The notes beneath the pieces were generated by a model that saw nothing but the letters and a program-made list of their open reading frames with translations, was not told the DNA's origin and ran no database searches. This document shows positions 48,001-58,500 of a stretch of DNA of 64,000 nucleotides, in pieces (within the stretch, counting starts at the first letter, position 1; each line of letters begins with the position of its first letter). The DNA comes from Zygaena filipendulae (lineage: Eukaryota > Arthropoda > Insecta > Lepidoptera > Zygaenidae): contig OU015661.1 of assembly GCA_907165275.2 (NCBI GenBank), forward strand, positions 9,555,501 to 9,619,500, written 5' to 3'. The position numbers and the translations under genes were made by a program.

Positions 48001-49938
48001 ATGTAAAGTGATCAGAGCTGATGCGTGCAGAACAAAGGAATGCTACATAAATTCGACACTAGGATATCCGTTCGATTCAATTATAAGAAGCGTTGCGTGT
48101 AACATAAACACTTCATAGTGTACAGCAAAATGATCTTAATTGTACCCACATAAAGGCCAAAGTTGCATGTATAATTACATATGTACATTGGACATTAGTA
48201 TTGATGCTAGTAATTACTATTATTGGTTTTTTATAACGATTCTTATTAAATGTTGGATCATATTTTGATGATGTATCAATTTTGAAGCGGTAACTTGTCA
48301 TGCACTCTACAGACACACTTTAAACTTGATATACCTACTTGACTCCATAATCAATACACCAGTTCTATTACTTACTGATTGATTGAACATCTTAAAGAGA
48401 GTTACGGGAGATGCTAAAAAGACAAAAAGGTTTAATTTCACTATTAAATGAAGGAGTGGTGCTGATTTGTGTTTTGTGTGAAAAGAATAGGCCCTCATAA
48501 CAGTAACGATTTTCACATCACTTCTTTATTTCTGGCTTCTATTGTGACTTGCACAACAATCCCGTCAAAGAAAGAACATCATAAACGTCATCATAAACTA
48601 CGAACTTCTAAACGCAAACCACGTTCTCTGGCATGCAGTCATATAAAAACACTATAACTGCGTTTTCACCGCTCAATCGTTTTTCGATATTGCACCTTAG
48701 TATTTTTGTTTAAATACTTATTTTCCAGATTTAAATATTTCGGGATCTTTGTAGTAACATATACTTCTATACTAATATTATAAAGAGGAAATATTTGATT
48801 TTTTATTTGTTTGTTACGATTTAACTCAAAAACTACTGGACCGATTTCAAAAATTCTTTCATCATCAGAAAGCTACATTATCCCTGAGTAACATAGGCTA
48901 TATTGTAATCCGGAATTAACGCGTGTGAAACCGCGGGGAACAGCTAGTTTGATTAAATTATTTTTCATTAAAATTTTCCTACCTCTGGGCTCTGAACCCT
49001 TTAATAGAATTCATCACCAAGGTTTCTCCCTAATTAAAATTTGTAGTCGGTTATTTTCCGCCGTGTTAGTACAGTACCGACTACCTAGTTATTATTTCCG
49101 TAACCTATCGTGATGAAAATTTTGCGATTAACATTTGGCTTTACTCTCAGTCTGGGTGTTTAATAAAAAAAGTGTATTATAAACATTATATCAGGTGTTG
49201 CCTGCTACCGATAGTGCAAGCTCTGGGCTCCATGTAATAATATCCAAACTTGCTACTGGGGTGTTTTTTGCGCAGCTTCTTCTCTCCAGCCATCGCACTA
49301 GGAAGCTGTGAAGGGCGGATATTTTATGGGTGTTTTCATAATTATTGTCATTTTGCTCTTCTTCTTCCCTTTAATAGATTTCTTCCTCTGTTTTGCTTAC
49401 ACACACAGTGACTCGGCCAATGTCACCATAATAAAAGGGTCACCCTATTTGACTTTGACTTTATTTAATCCGCAGAAGGCTCAGCGGTGGCCACTGAGAA
49501 AGGGGCGAGCTACAACAGCGAGGTGTGGTTCAAAGCGGCTATCATAGCTGTGCCGGTGTGCGGGGCCCTCATACTGTTCGTACTGGTGGCTGTGGCGGTT
49601 CGGCTGCTGAAGGCAGACGCCGCTGAGGCTGATAGGAAACTAAGGTAAATTAGGTGCAATTTATACCTAAAAACCATGGTTTATTAGATTATGATGAAAA
49701 CTTTGAGTTAAGCTTTGCAATGTGCTCGTATACTTACGAAAATCCGCGTTCTGTCTATTCCAGAGGTGGCTACATGTCGCCACTAGCCCAACACAACGCC
49801 GAGGACGTCAAAAAGGTCTGGGTGGGGACGTCCTCCACTCCCCTGCTGGTCACCTCTGACGGGTGCCTTGTCGCTGTGGAGCGCGCCCAGCTGGTCGAGA
49901 GGCCGCCCTGCCAGCAGTTCTGTGATATCCAACGGTAG
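39071..49938 (+). CDS. BAMBI: BAMBI homologue, TGF-beta/BMP pseudoreceptor (5' exon missing)
   Basis: Four exons join in phase with AG/GT borders: 39,071-39,245, 45,115-45,275, 49,476-49,644 and 49,764-49,938 (stop TAG 49,936-49,938). Together they encode about 225 residues. The first two give a ten-cysteine three-finger ectodomain opening RCYCNTAQC..STGYMC and closing with CCFQDLCN, the CCx4CN signature of TGF-beta receptor ectodomains. The third encodes a membrane span after EVWFKAAIIAVPV, close to the EL/VWFRAAVIAVPI segment of vertebrate BAMBI, then a basic stop-transfer (RLLKAD). The last gives a short tail ending CQQFCDIQR; there is no kinase. In known animals BAMBI sits at the plasma membrane and blocks type I receptor complexes. 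The first codon in hand is split (phase 1), so a signal-peptide exon must lie upstream; I did not find it. Introns are 5.9 kb, 4.2 kb and 0.1 kb. Confidence 0.88.
42429..42709. mobile_element. hAT-like MITE in a BAMBI intron
   Basis: Inverted ends TAGGGTTACCACC and the complement of CAGGGTTGCCACC, flanked by CCTACCAC (42,421-42,428) and CCTACTAC (42,710-42,717), an 8-bp duplication with one mismatch. The interior carries several ACTATAT/ATATAGT words. Non-coding. The hAT assignment rests on the 8-bp duplication and the CAGGG-type end. Confidence 0.65.
42964..43201. mobile_element. hAT-type MITE, copy 2, in a BAMBI intron
   Basis: Same inverted ends as 19,285-19,509 (CTCAGACCAAATAAAAACTA, with one mismatch in the right end) and an exact 8-bp duplication ATCGTTGA at 42,956-42,963 and 43,202-43,209. 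The two copies have unrelated target sites, which confirms element boundaries. Confidence 0.92.
43745..43934 (-). mobile_element. Helitron, tandem unit 1
   Basis: Begins ATAGCTGTCCCCCGCGATTT and runs through 'ggataaaaactatcctatc' to 'gtgatttatatatata', immediately abutting the next Helitron at 43,935. The terminal CTAG is mutated. Confidence 0.75.
43935..44173 (-). mobile_element. Helitron, tandem unit 2
   Basis: Host A then CTAGCTGTCCCCCGCGATTT; nearly identical to unit 1 except for an inserted 'aagtactctatgtccttc' segment. It ends 'tattagattagtagga' before host T. The shared unusual sequence 'aacaacgtgacacgtgattt' shows that the two units are close relatives. Confidence 0.8.
44858..45067 (-). 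mobile_element. Helitron, diverged
   Basis: Host A then CTAGGCGGTGCGCGC, 'atgttccgggattccccct', ending near 'ttatacctaga'. It ends just 5' of the second BAMBI exon, within its upstream intron and about 45 bp before that exon's acceptor. Confidence 0.45.
45276..47647. other. BAMBI intron, no further gene supported
   Basis: Frames at 45,907-46,388 (minus) and 46,718-47,008 (plus) are AT-rich and hydrophobic by composition. I see no conserved motif, promoter or splice support for them. Confidence 0.5.
47648..47884. mobile_element. foldback MITE (CCGCCGCACTC family), copy 2, in a BAMBI intron
   Basis: Long, nearly perfect inverted repeat from CCGCCGCACTCAGAGTCGAC to the complementary GTCGACTCTGAGTGCGGCGG, flanked by TAA on both sides (47,645-47,647 and 47,885-47,887). 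A 3-bp TAA duplication fits the TWA target of PIF/Harbinger transposons. Confidence 0.9.
48766..48947 (+). mobile_element. Helitron, full-length, in a BAMBI intron
   Basis: Begins TCTATACTAATATTATAAAG and ends with the stem CGCGTGTGAAACCGCGG, then AACAGCTAG before host T. 182 bp, non-coding. Confidence 0.8.
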
Positions 49939-49995
49939 ACCCCCCCGGCGCTGCGAGTAGCAATCTCTCCGACAGGTTGTGCCGTGACATTGTTG

Positions 49996-50391
49996 AAGGC
50001 GGAAACACACTGTCTTGTGTGTCGTGTCGTGTCGTGTTGTGTCGCGACAGAAGCATATCGGTTTCGCACATTTAGTATGTTTAGAAAGAAAGAAGTAAAG
50101 AAAAGGTTAAATACCTTTTGGAAACAGACACAACACAATAACAGTTATTTTATACTTACATTAGAACATAACAAAATATTGAAATACATATTATAACAAT
50201 ATTATGAGAACAGATGACAGAGGTGTTTGTGTAGTGCATCCCCATGACCAAAACGGCGAAACATAATAATTGTATTTTGTGTGTTGTAGCGCGTTCTATC
50301 GTGGTGCTTCTCTAACCATACTAAATGTATGAAACAGATATTCTTCTGTCGCGACACAACACGTTACGACTAGCAAGTGTGTTTCCGCCTT
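49996..50391. mobile_element. foldback MITE just after the BAMBI stop
   Basis: Ends AAGGCGGAAACACACT and its complement AGTGTGTTTCCGCCTT. The arms continue inward with TGTTGTGTCGCGACAGAAG and its inverted copy near 50,345-50,365, and CATTTAGTATG with its inverted partner. The arms are roughly 75-95 bp with mismatches and the centre is AT-rich. It starts 58 bp after the BAMBI stop codon, so it is very likely transcribed in the 3' UTR. Confidence 0.8.
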
Positions 50392-51795
50392 AAGACTAAG
50401 AAATCCTAACGCTCTAAATTCGAGCTTAGGTCTTCCAAAGATTGTGATTTGAGGCTTCACGGGAGTCGTGGTCGATGATAAGTACCCGTGATGAGTTTAT
50501 TCGAATTCTACGTTGTGTCGTCGTCATCAGTACAGTTGGCTTGTCTCTGTCGTGTATTTTATTCATCACTACCTAACTGTGCAAAATTTAACCTATTTGT
50601 TGAATCCAAGTCTATGTACTTTTTGGGTAAAATCATTTCGGACAGACTGATGTATAAAAAAAAATTAGAACGGAAAAGAAGCATCGAAATTGGAAAAATT
50701 CTGAAATCATGATTATATTTTGGTGTATGTATTGTATGTCAATATTAGTGGCTTTTGAAAATAGATATAGAAGAGATGATGATGATGAGGGAACTGATTT
50801 GAGAACGAAATCTCCTAAAGACTTCTGTGTTGTTTAACTACCCATATAGTCGTCATATCGTGATTTTAAATTTTAATAGCCTAGAAAAAAAATGTGAACC
50901 ATCAAAAACTACAAGAATAATTCAGATTTAAAAAGATTGGCTTGTATATCTGCTAAATGCAGAATAATAATAATAATTTTGAAAGTGAAATTTATACCTG
51001 TATTGTATTACAAATAGCAAAAAGTTCTATCGACAAAAGTCGATAGTGGGGAGTAGGTACGTTAACAAGATCTGGGGGGCAGCTGCCCCTCCCTACCCCC
51101 TGGGTACGGCCATGGTACTTGGTGCTAAATCGGTACTACATATTTAGCTCTATTTTGGTCACAGTTCAAACTTAACATGAGTGTCGATAGAACGCAGCGC
51201 CATTTTGTTGTTCTCGGCATTATACAAAATGTCGATCGTTTGTAATCGGACGAATTATGCACTTAACCTGCGACGTAAACAAAATTGTACTAATAATTGT
51301 ATTTGACACTGTATATAATTGATCTCACGGTTTTCATTATTTTATCTCACGGTGCAACCCGGGCATACCAAATCTATCGATTTTGTGTTAAATATTATAT
51401 TATTTAAAACGTTGTGCCGATTCCATCACTTGTCTTTTTCGTTTGAACGGAGTTCAAGTCAGAATACACATTATATAATAGTGTGACGATAAAATTAAAT
51501 ACCATACAGTTTGTTTAGACTTGACCTGGAATTGGTACCGCATTAATTAGGCTTTGTGTTCCTTTTGTGTAACCTTTGTAAATGTATCTCTATAGATATT
51601 ATTTTAAGACACTTTTCTCCGGACTGATGTTACTATAAATACTTCTTTTTCTACACTTTTTCTGCTTAATATCCATTTGGGGAATTCCGAAAATCGGGCT
51701 TTTACGAAAATTTATAACAATTTTGGTGCTTTTAGTAAAAAAAAAAATATAATTTTCTTAATTACTCGATTTTCCAAATAACCCCTGCGGTCTAA

Positions 51796-52032
51796 CGGCC
51801 GCACCCAGAGTCGACTTTAATGATTACTTAGTTAAGTATAGATTTTTAAAACAAAACTGCCGCAATCTGAGACGTCCAGTAAATTAATGTTAATTGGCAT
51901 TTAATGAGATGTATCTTAATTAGTTAAATGCCAATTAACATTAATTTATTAAACTTTTCTGATTGCAGCAGTTTTGTTTTAAAAATCTGTACTTAACTAA
52001 GTAACCATTAAACTCGACTCTGAGTGCGGCGG
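51796..52032. mobile_element. foldback MITE (CCGCCGCACTC family), copy 3
   Basis: Same inverted-repeat family as 14,791 and 47,648, here with slightly diverged left end (CGGCCGCACCC). TAA flanks both sides (51,793-51,795 and 52,033-52,035). The arms pair over about 110 bp. Confidence 0.88.
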
Positions 52033-52978
52033 TAAATTAGATAATATTCTTTTTCATTATTATTTCTTTATTTAATAAGTTGCCTTTTCGCATCTGCATA
52101 CCTACCACCTATGTATCAATGAAATAACCAATTGTAAATTTTAAATAGTTAAATGTATCGTATTTTTTATTTGTAAATATTGTTTATTTAAATTTAGCGA
52201 ACTATTTTTAAGGTGTTACCCGTTATGTATGAATATTATAATTAAACTATATTCCTCGGAGTCCATCGAGGGAAATATCCTAGTCTATTATTTATCTGAT
52301 TTTAAGTAGGTAGATGATAATTCGGTGTTCAGCGTACCGCGTACGATTGTCCCAAACTAGACATTTTTAAAGATATCATGACTGCGATGTTTATTGGTGA
52401 TTTGAGACGAATCACTCAACACCACTATTGTGTATCGATGTTTACAATATTATTTTATCATTCGATGAATTCAATGTCGTATTTTGTATGAATTTCATAA
52501 ATGGACAAAACATACCTAACAAATTACAGTGAACATTCATTTCCGATTATTTACTATAGACAATCGCTGACGAATCTAGTTGTTGAAAAAGTAAATTTTA
52601 TAACGGTGATGAAATGTACTTTTGTAATATTATTTAAATTGATGATTGTGAGCACATTAAAAGATTGTAATAAGTAGCAAATATAAACAAGCTTCCTAAG
52701 GTGCCTTACCGTACGAATTATTTAATTTAAAACGATATGGAAAAGCTGGAGGTCTCGGATAATTAAAAGGGAGATATGCGATGAGAGTCATCAGTATGCC
52801 CAAAACGATAATGCCAATGGTCCCTAAGTACTTGTCACCCAAGTGTTAGATACGAGATTTGCAGGTTATGGCTTCCTGACTATGAAATAGACTACCTACT
52901 TGTACTCCTTTATTTCTCTTTTTATTTTACTTTTCTATTAAACTGCCAAATTTTATATTTTTTATGTAAAATAATAAA

Positions 52979-53294
52979 TCAATAGTAAAAAATATGTGCG
53001 TTCGAACTTTCAGATTTGACTCTTTCATATACGGGATTGTACATATACTTAGGACCGTCGACATAATCTAATATGTGACTTGGGTGAGCCGTACTTACAT
53101 AAACTCCATCCATTACACATGTACGAACACGTGTAACTAAACATTTTCCAAGACCTGGCACTAACTACACCGCCTTTCCCTTTGGTAAAATCACACTCGT
53201 GTCCGGCAGCTATGTCGTAATGAAGGAGCTGTCCTAACGGAAAAAACGCAGCAGAAACAGTGAAAAGAAATATAACGAAAATGAGGTGCTCCAC
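52979..53294 (-). pseudogene. Small secreted-protein-like ORF, possibly frameshifted
   Basis: On the minus strand an ATG at 53,294-53,292 opens an 81-codon frame (stop near 53,049). It begins with a clear signal peptide (MEHLIFVIFLFTVSAAFF) and then holds cysteines (HEC, YTC, YMC, SLC, RLC). A second frame, open from 53,161 and ending TGA at 52,979-52,981, overlaps it; the two could be one protein broken by a single-base shift near 53,165. A TATA-like TATAAAAG (complement at 53,341-53,348) lies about 50 bp upstream of the ATG, and AATAAA signals (complement TTTATT) lie about 70 bp after the TGA. I recognise no family. It may be a real tiny gene, a broken one, or chance. Confidence 0.3.
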
Positions 53295-53481
53295 ACATTG
53301 CTACATAATACATTCATGTTTTCATGACATCACGTATCTCCTTTTATATTATATCCGTGAAAAAACTATGATAATATAATGCTCCCTAGATATACATATA
53401 GCTATACAATAATTGATAATTGTGCATACCTCTACAGCGATCTTGTGTAAATATTTGTGTATAATGTAAAAAAAGCAAACA

Positions 53482-53487
53482 AATAAA
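53482..53487 (+). terminator. candidate poly-A signal
   Basis: AATAAA in 'gcaaacaaataaaaggaatt', followed within 25 bp by a T-rich segment. Best candidate for the 3' end of the BAMBI transcript, but it is 3.5 kb past the stop. Confidence 0.3.
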
Positions 53488-53499
53488 AGGAATTATTTT

Positions 53500-54009
53500 A
53501 TTACTGGACTCTCTTGTTTCTTTTTGAATTCTCAAATCATAGTTTTACCCCTAACTGATACTAGCATGAATAATGCGCCAACTGAACAAAGGCGAGAAAG
53601 GAAAAAGTAGAAGATAGTTAACCCAATGTACCTACCTCGAGACTCGTGACCATATCAATATTAACACCATAAAATCCTGTGTATTTATCTGTGTCTACAA
53701 CTGAGAAAGTATATTATCGAATTTATTATCCAATATCATTCAATACACTTGCAACAAAAAATTTAAAAAATCTTCAAATCATCAGATCGGTATCAGTAGA
53801 TCACCAAATCTACTTATACCCGAAATAGAAAAGAATATTTGTAACTGGAAGAGATATAAAGTTAATTAATTATCATTTTACATTATAAATCTTGTCTTAA
53901 GTTTATATTTTTCTTCTGATTTCACTGCGTCATTAAGAGTGTCCGATTACTTCCTATACTATCCCAGAACCAAGGTAGGTACACACGAAAATTCATCACA
54001 TTACTTAAT
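53500..54009. other. intergenic
   Basis: AT-rich; nothing supported. Confidence 0.45.
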
Positions 54010-54075
54010 GTTTAGCACGATGCGGGAATCGAACCCGCGACAACTGACGTTGCAGTCTGCTTCACTAATAACTAT
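54010..54075 (-). mobile_element. tRNA-derived SINE head
   Basis: On the minus strand GCGGGTTCGATTCCCGC (54,021-54,037) is a perfect B box, with an upstream 'gaagcagactgcaacgtcag' segment like those of lepidopteran SINEs. It does not form a tRNA. Confidence 0.5.
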
Positions 54076-54121
54076 AAAATTGGTGATATCAATTTAGAAT
54101 GTCGTTGTGGACAGATTTTAC

Positions 54122-54486
54122 AGTACAGACTACGTAACATGTTAGATAACTTGTGTTATATAACACGTCGCGTTATGTAACCTTGTTATTCAACATTGCA
54201 ACATTTGCAACGTAAAACAAGACTGTACAGTGTACACGTCATTTTAGAATAACAAAGCAACATAACAATATTATATTACAGTATCCACATTGTCGCTGTC
54301 AGGACGTCTACTAGTAGCTGCAGCGGCTGTTGTACTTTTAAATAACAAAAGAAAAACAATAAAAACTAACGCGACTAAGTTATATAACATGTTATTAAAA
54401 CATTCAGTCTCCACATTATCTGAAACGTGTTATATAACGATGTATTTTACATAAATTATAACATTTTATGTTATAGTTTGTACGCA
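54122..54486. repeat. degenerate inverted repeat rich in GTTATATAAC
   Basis: Weak inverted ends (GTACAGACTA and the complement of GTACAAACTA), and the palindromic word GTTATATAAC/GTTATATAACA at several places (near 54,154, 54,379 and 54,429). Probably a decayed foldback MITE; the family is not assigned. Confidence 0.35.
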
Positions 54487-55440
54487 CCGTTACTTTAAAT
54501 TTTATTAAAAACTATTAAAAAAATCGTTTTCTCTCGCTCTTTGTCGAAGGCACCACTACTATTACGGGTCACTTAGGTAACATGAAATGTATAGGTATTT
54601 CTGAATGATGGTATTAAGTAACTGATGTTGCGAATGAAAAACCAGTCTAGTAGGTATTAAAATTTCGGAAATCCTCAATTAAATTAAGTATCGTAATCAA
54701 AATATTATTTAATTACCGTAAATAATAATGACAGAACTGTGCAGAAGAAATAAGAACTCTAAATTTCATGGGATTAAGCTCGATATTTGGGACTCAAGCT
54801 ATGATGATCGCCGCGCATAGATTCTTAAATATTAATTGTAAATTATTCATATTTTTATTGACATATTTGGTAACAAAGAATGTAAAATTAACTTCCCTTT
54901 TTTGGAGTTATAAATACGACGTTCTAAAATGATTAGGCGCTGTTTGTTTTAATAATCCTTTCAAATAGCAGGTGTTAAAGTGAGTTCCAATTGTTTCTAT
55001 TAATACCTATTTGTTTCATTTTATTTTATCATAGGTACTAACTACTAAGTGTTGCAAATTTGTCATTTTATAACCATCAGAATCAAAATCAGTAAGTCAA
55101 ATAATCAGAACCCTTGTTCTAATGTGTTTTCGGGTTCCGTATTTAAAGAGGAACAAAGGAACTACACTTAAGGAATGTCTTCTTTATCCTTCTGTATATA
55201 TTTTATATGCTTTCAATGTACCTACTTATGCATGCGTCTTCATTTGAAGTTTTAATACGCAATTTACAACGACATATTGATCAACTATATAACTATATAA
55301 ATATTAACAGATAGATAATGTTGAACTGAAATACTAGCAGTGTCTTTAACTCCAGAAACTGTTATTAAAACCACTAGCCTAACTATAATCTAGATTTGTA
55401 TAAAACACGTATTTTAAACGCTCATTCGAAGGTTTAACTT
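54487..55440. other. intergenic
   Basis: AT-rich; no gene or classified repeat. Confidence 0.45.
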
Positions 55441-55451
55441 GATCGCCAATA

Positions 55452-55459
55452 TATAAAAG
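55452..55459 (+). promoter_or_regulatory. TATA box of the HPPD-like gene
   Basis: TATAAAAG, 92 bp upstream of the ATG at 55,544, with an initiator-like CTCAGG about 36 bp downstream (A at 55,488). This predicts a 5' UTR of about 56 bases without an intron. Confidence 0.5.
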
Positions 55460-55543
55460 AGCAAAATATTTTCCATGCTCTGTTCTCAGGTGTTTTGGTT
55501 TGAACAATAATATTTAACACATTTTTTATTATTACGTACTGCA

Positions 55544-58500
55544 ATGACGAAAGGAAAAGTGCTGAACTTCGATCATTTGATATTTTGGGTAGCTAATGCT
55601 AAAACGGTAAGAATATTCTGTAATACTCATACATATGTTTAATTCTAAACTTGGTAATTACTAAGAATTTAATGGGCATAGAACCGTATTGAGTGCATAC
55701 AGAGTGATGCAATCTCAATGTTGTCACTGTAATACGCTTCGCGTCTCGGCACAAACAAAATTTTGCTGAAGCACATTCAATGATGTGTGCTTTAATTTCG
55801 AACGGGATTTTAAATTAATCTTATTCCCTATGTGTAATATTTCTATGTAGTTAGGTACATAGAAATATTTCTATGTAATATGTAATATTTTATTATATAT
55901 AGAAAAATAAAAATAAAAAAATTTTGCTATTCTCCGAATTTCAGGATTTCTTCTTGGACTCTTTCTTCCGATTCTTATCCGTACATTATGGAGGTAATGT
56001 TTGTGAGGTTGTAGGGGTAATCTCTGGATCTACTGAACCCAATTTTTTCACTCATAGAAAGGTCCTATCCTGAGGGTACTTTATCCCGGAATTCCCGCGG
56101 GAACTCTGAAATTACCGCGGGGGACAGCTAGTGTATAATAAAGATAACAAAATTTCAGGCATCAAGCTATTTCGTAACGAGATTCGGCTTCAAGCCTCTT
56201 GCAGTGCGGGAACCTTCTGAAGAAAGGGCTGTGGTCTCATATGCTATCCGATTGAACAAGGTTACTATATCCAGTCACATAATATAATGTATAATTGTGT
56301 ATACGGGATCTAAGGTTATACTTACCTATTGTTCTTATTTACTGCCATATTCAGATTAAAATACATACATAATTCTCAGTAGGACTGACCCTCCGGTTTT
56401 AAGAGAGCTTGTCACCAAAAAATCCCACAAATTATGTGTGACGCAAAATAAGCAACACATAATTCTATAAATTTATCGGTGCCATACAAATAAGATTAAT
56501 TTAATTTTAAGGGAATTTAATTTGCGATAAGTAGAATAATCAAGACACTGCTTTTCTTATTTATTTCAGTAGGAAAATTTTATAGAAGCACGGCTAGCAA
56601 ACTTCAATTACCTACTGTTATGATTTTTGTTCAAGATTACCATAGTGTTCGAATCGCCGACAACTGTTGACGGAGAGATAGCCTCGGATATAGCGGCCCA
56701 TGGGGACTTTGTCAAAGACGTTGCATTTGAAGTACAGAACCTGGATGAGCTAGTTCGTCGAGCTAAAGATGGTGGGGCTGAGATAGTGAGGGACATCAGC
56801 CAAGAGGAGGATGTGGATGGACTCGTCAGATACGCCGTTTTGAGGACAGTAAGTAGTGAGTCCTAAACTGGGTTTGTTTATATTGTATTATAATTTTTTA
56901 ATGTCCCAGTTGAATATGTATTTTGTGAAGTTGTAAAGCATAAAAGTAATAGGTAGGTATAGTAGGTAAATTCAAAACGATTCGTCTAATCTGTGATGTA
57001 ACTTAAGTATAATAATTAATTATATGCAGGCAATTAGCTTTGTCTATAATACGCAGTACATATTATAACCGCAGATCTTCAGTCCGCTGTCTGCGGTCTA
57101 TATCTCTTAAGAAAAATCTCGGTACCATACATGGACAGGCGGGTAGGTAGAAGACTGACATTATAAGGGTTCGTTTTATCCTTTTGAGATTTGGAACTCT
57201 AAAATACATTATATTAATAGGTTTGTAATTTTAAAAACTTTAAAAAATAAGACAAGAGAAACGAGGCAAACATGCTATCAATTCTTTGCAAAACTGCTAC
57301 TTCGACTGTCTTGGATTCCAGTATGGCGATAACACTCACACGCTGATTGATCGTTCCAAGTACGACGGGGTACTGTTACCTGGATACAAGCGTGTCGACG
57401 ATGATCCCCTGGACCAACTGTTGTGAGTTTTGTGTTTACTATGGAAAATTAGTTCAACTTTCTCAAGGTCAGTAGGTAAGAAATTTTCTAAAGAGCTTTC
57501 CTTTCTATGCAAACCTAAATGTCACTATTTTGCTATTCTCTACAATGATATTAACAACCATAATATCATTGGTTCTGTTATCTGTAGCTATATTCTTACT
57601 TCTGACTAGTTTAATTCTTCTTAATACATTCTTAAAATTACTACTTATACTTAAATTTCAATTAAACAATTAAACTAATCATCATTATTTTTACCTTGTC
57701 GTTATTTTCGTACAAAATTATAAATATGATGATAAAAAATTGTAAATATGTTATGATGAGAATTATAATAATAAAATGTTCTATTTCAGACCCGACACAA
57801 ACTTAGAGTATATAGATCATGTGGAGGGTAATGTGACTGACGGTGCTCTGGAAGACTCCGTGGGTTGGTATGAAAAGAATCTTAATATGAACAGGTAAAA
57901 AATTGTCATTAGCTGTTATTAAAAATTAAATACAAATTATTATATATAAAAATTATATTCTTGTATAGAATTAGACTCAATGTTTATGCCATAGCTAGGT
58001 TCCAAATATGTTGAAGGCAAAATCTCAATGCTGTAAAATTCAAGAATCAAGAATAATTAAAAAACTATTGAGTTTTAAAAACTAACCTAACCTTAAAGAA
58101 TTATTCGAGTTTTCTTCTTCTTACCATAGTACGATAGTTACGTGACTGTTTCAGATTTTGGTGCGTGGATTATAAGCACGATTTGGTGCCTTATTCTTGC
58201 ATCAACTCTGCATCTGTTATCAACGAAAACGATACGGTTCTTGTGAGTGCCTAATCCTATATCTAGATGACATTTAATTATCCGCATCCTAATTATGTTT
58301 GCTTTATCTTCTTGACGGAACATAGGATCCTATGATCCTAAGATGAAATTATATACGTGACTTCTCCTCGAATATCTCCAAAACGGGACAACTGAGAATG
58401 ACCCGCATCTTTATCGCAGTTGTCGATGAATGAGGCAGCAAAGGGTCTGCGTCCGAGCAGCAAAGCAACGGACTTCGTTAAAGCATTGGGGGCATCCGGC

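Larger units (their letters stand above)
49939..53500 (+). other. Probable BAMBI 3' UTR and downstream region
   Basis: No further plus-strand coding exon follows the TAG at 49,936-49,938. The nearest convincing poly-A signal is AATAAA at 53,482-53,487, which would give a roughly 3.5-kb 3' UTR holding two foldback MITEs and TGTAAATA (Pumilio-like) words near 52,171 and 53,449. An earlier end using a variant signal cannot be excluded. Confidence 0.35.

Noticed and set aside
49308..49547. Signal-peptide-like frame ahead of the BAMBI membrane exon
   Set aside because: It reads through the intron acceptor in the wrong frame for the receptor; the T-rich stretch is the polypyrimidine region.
49770..50138. 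122-codon minus-strand frame and overlapping shorter ones
   Set aside because: Shadow of the last BAMBI exon and the adjoining MITE on the opposite strand.
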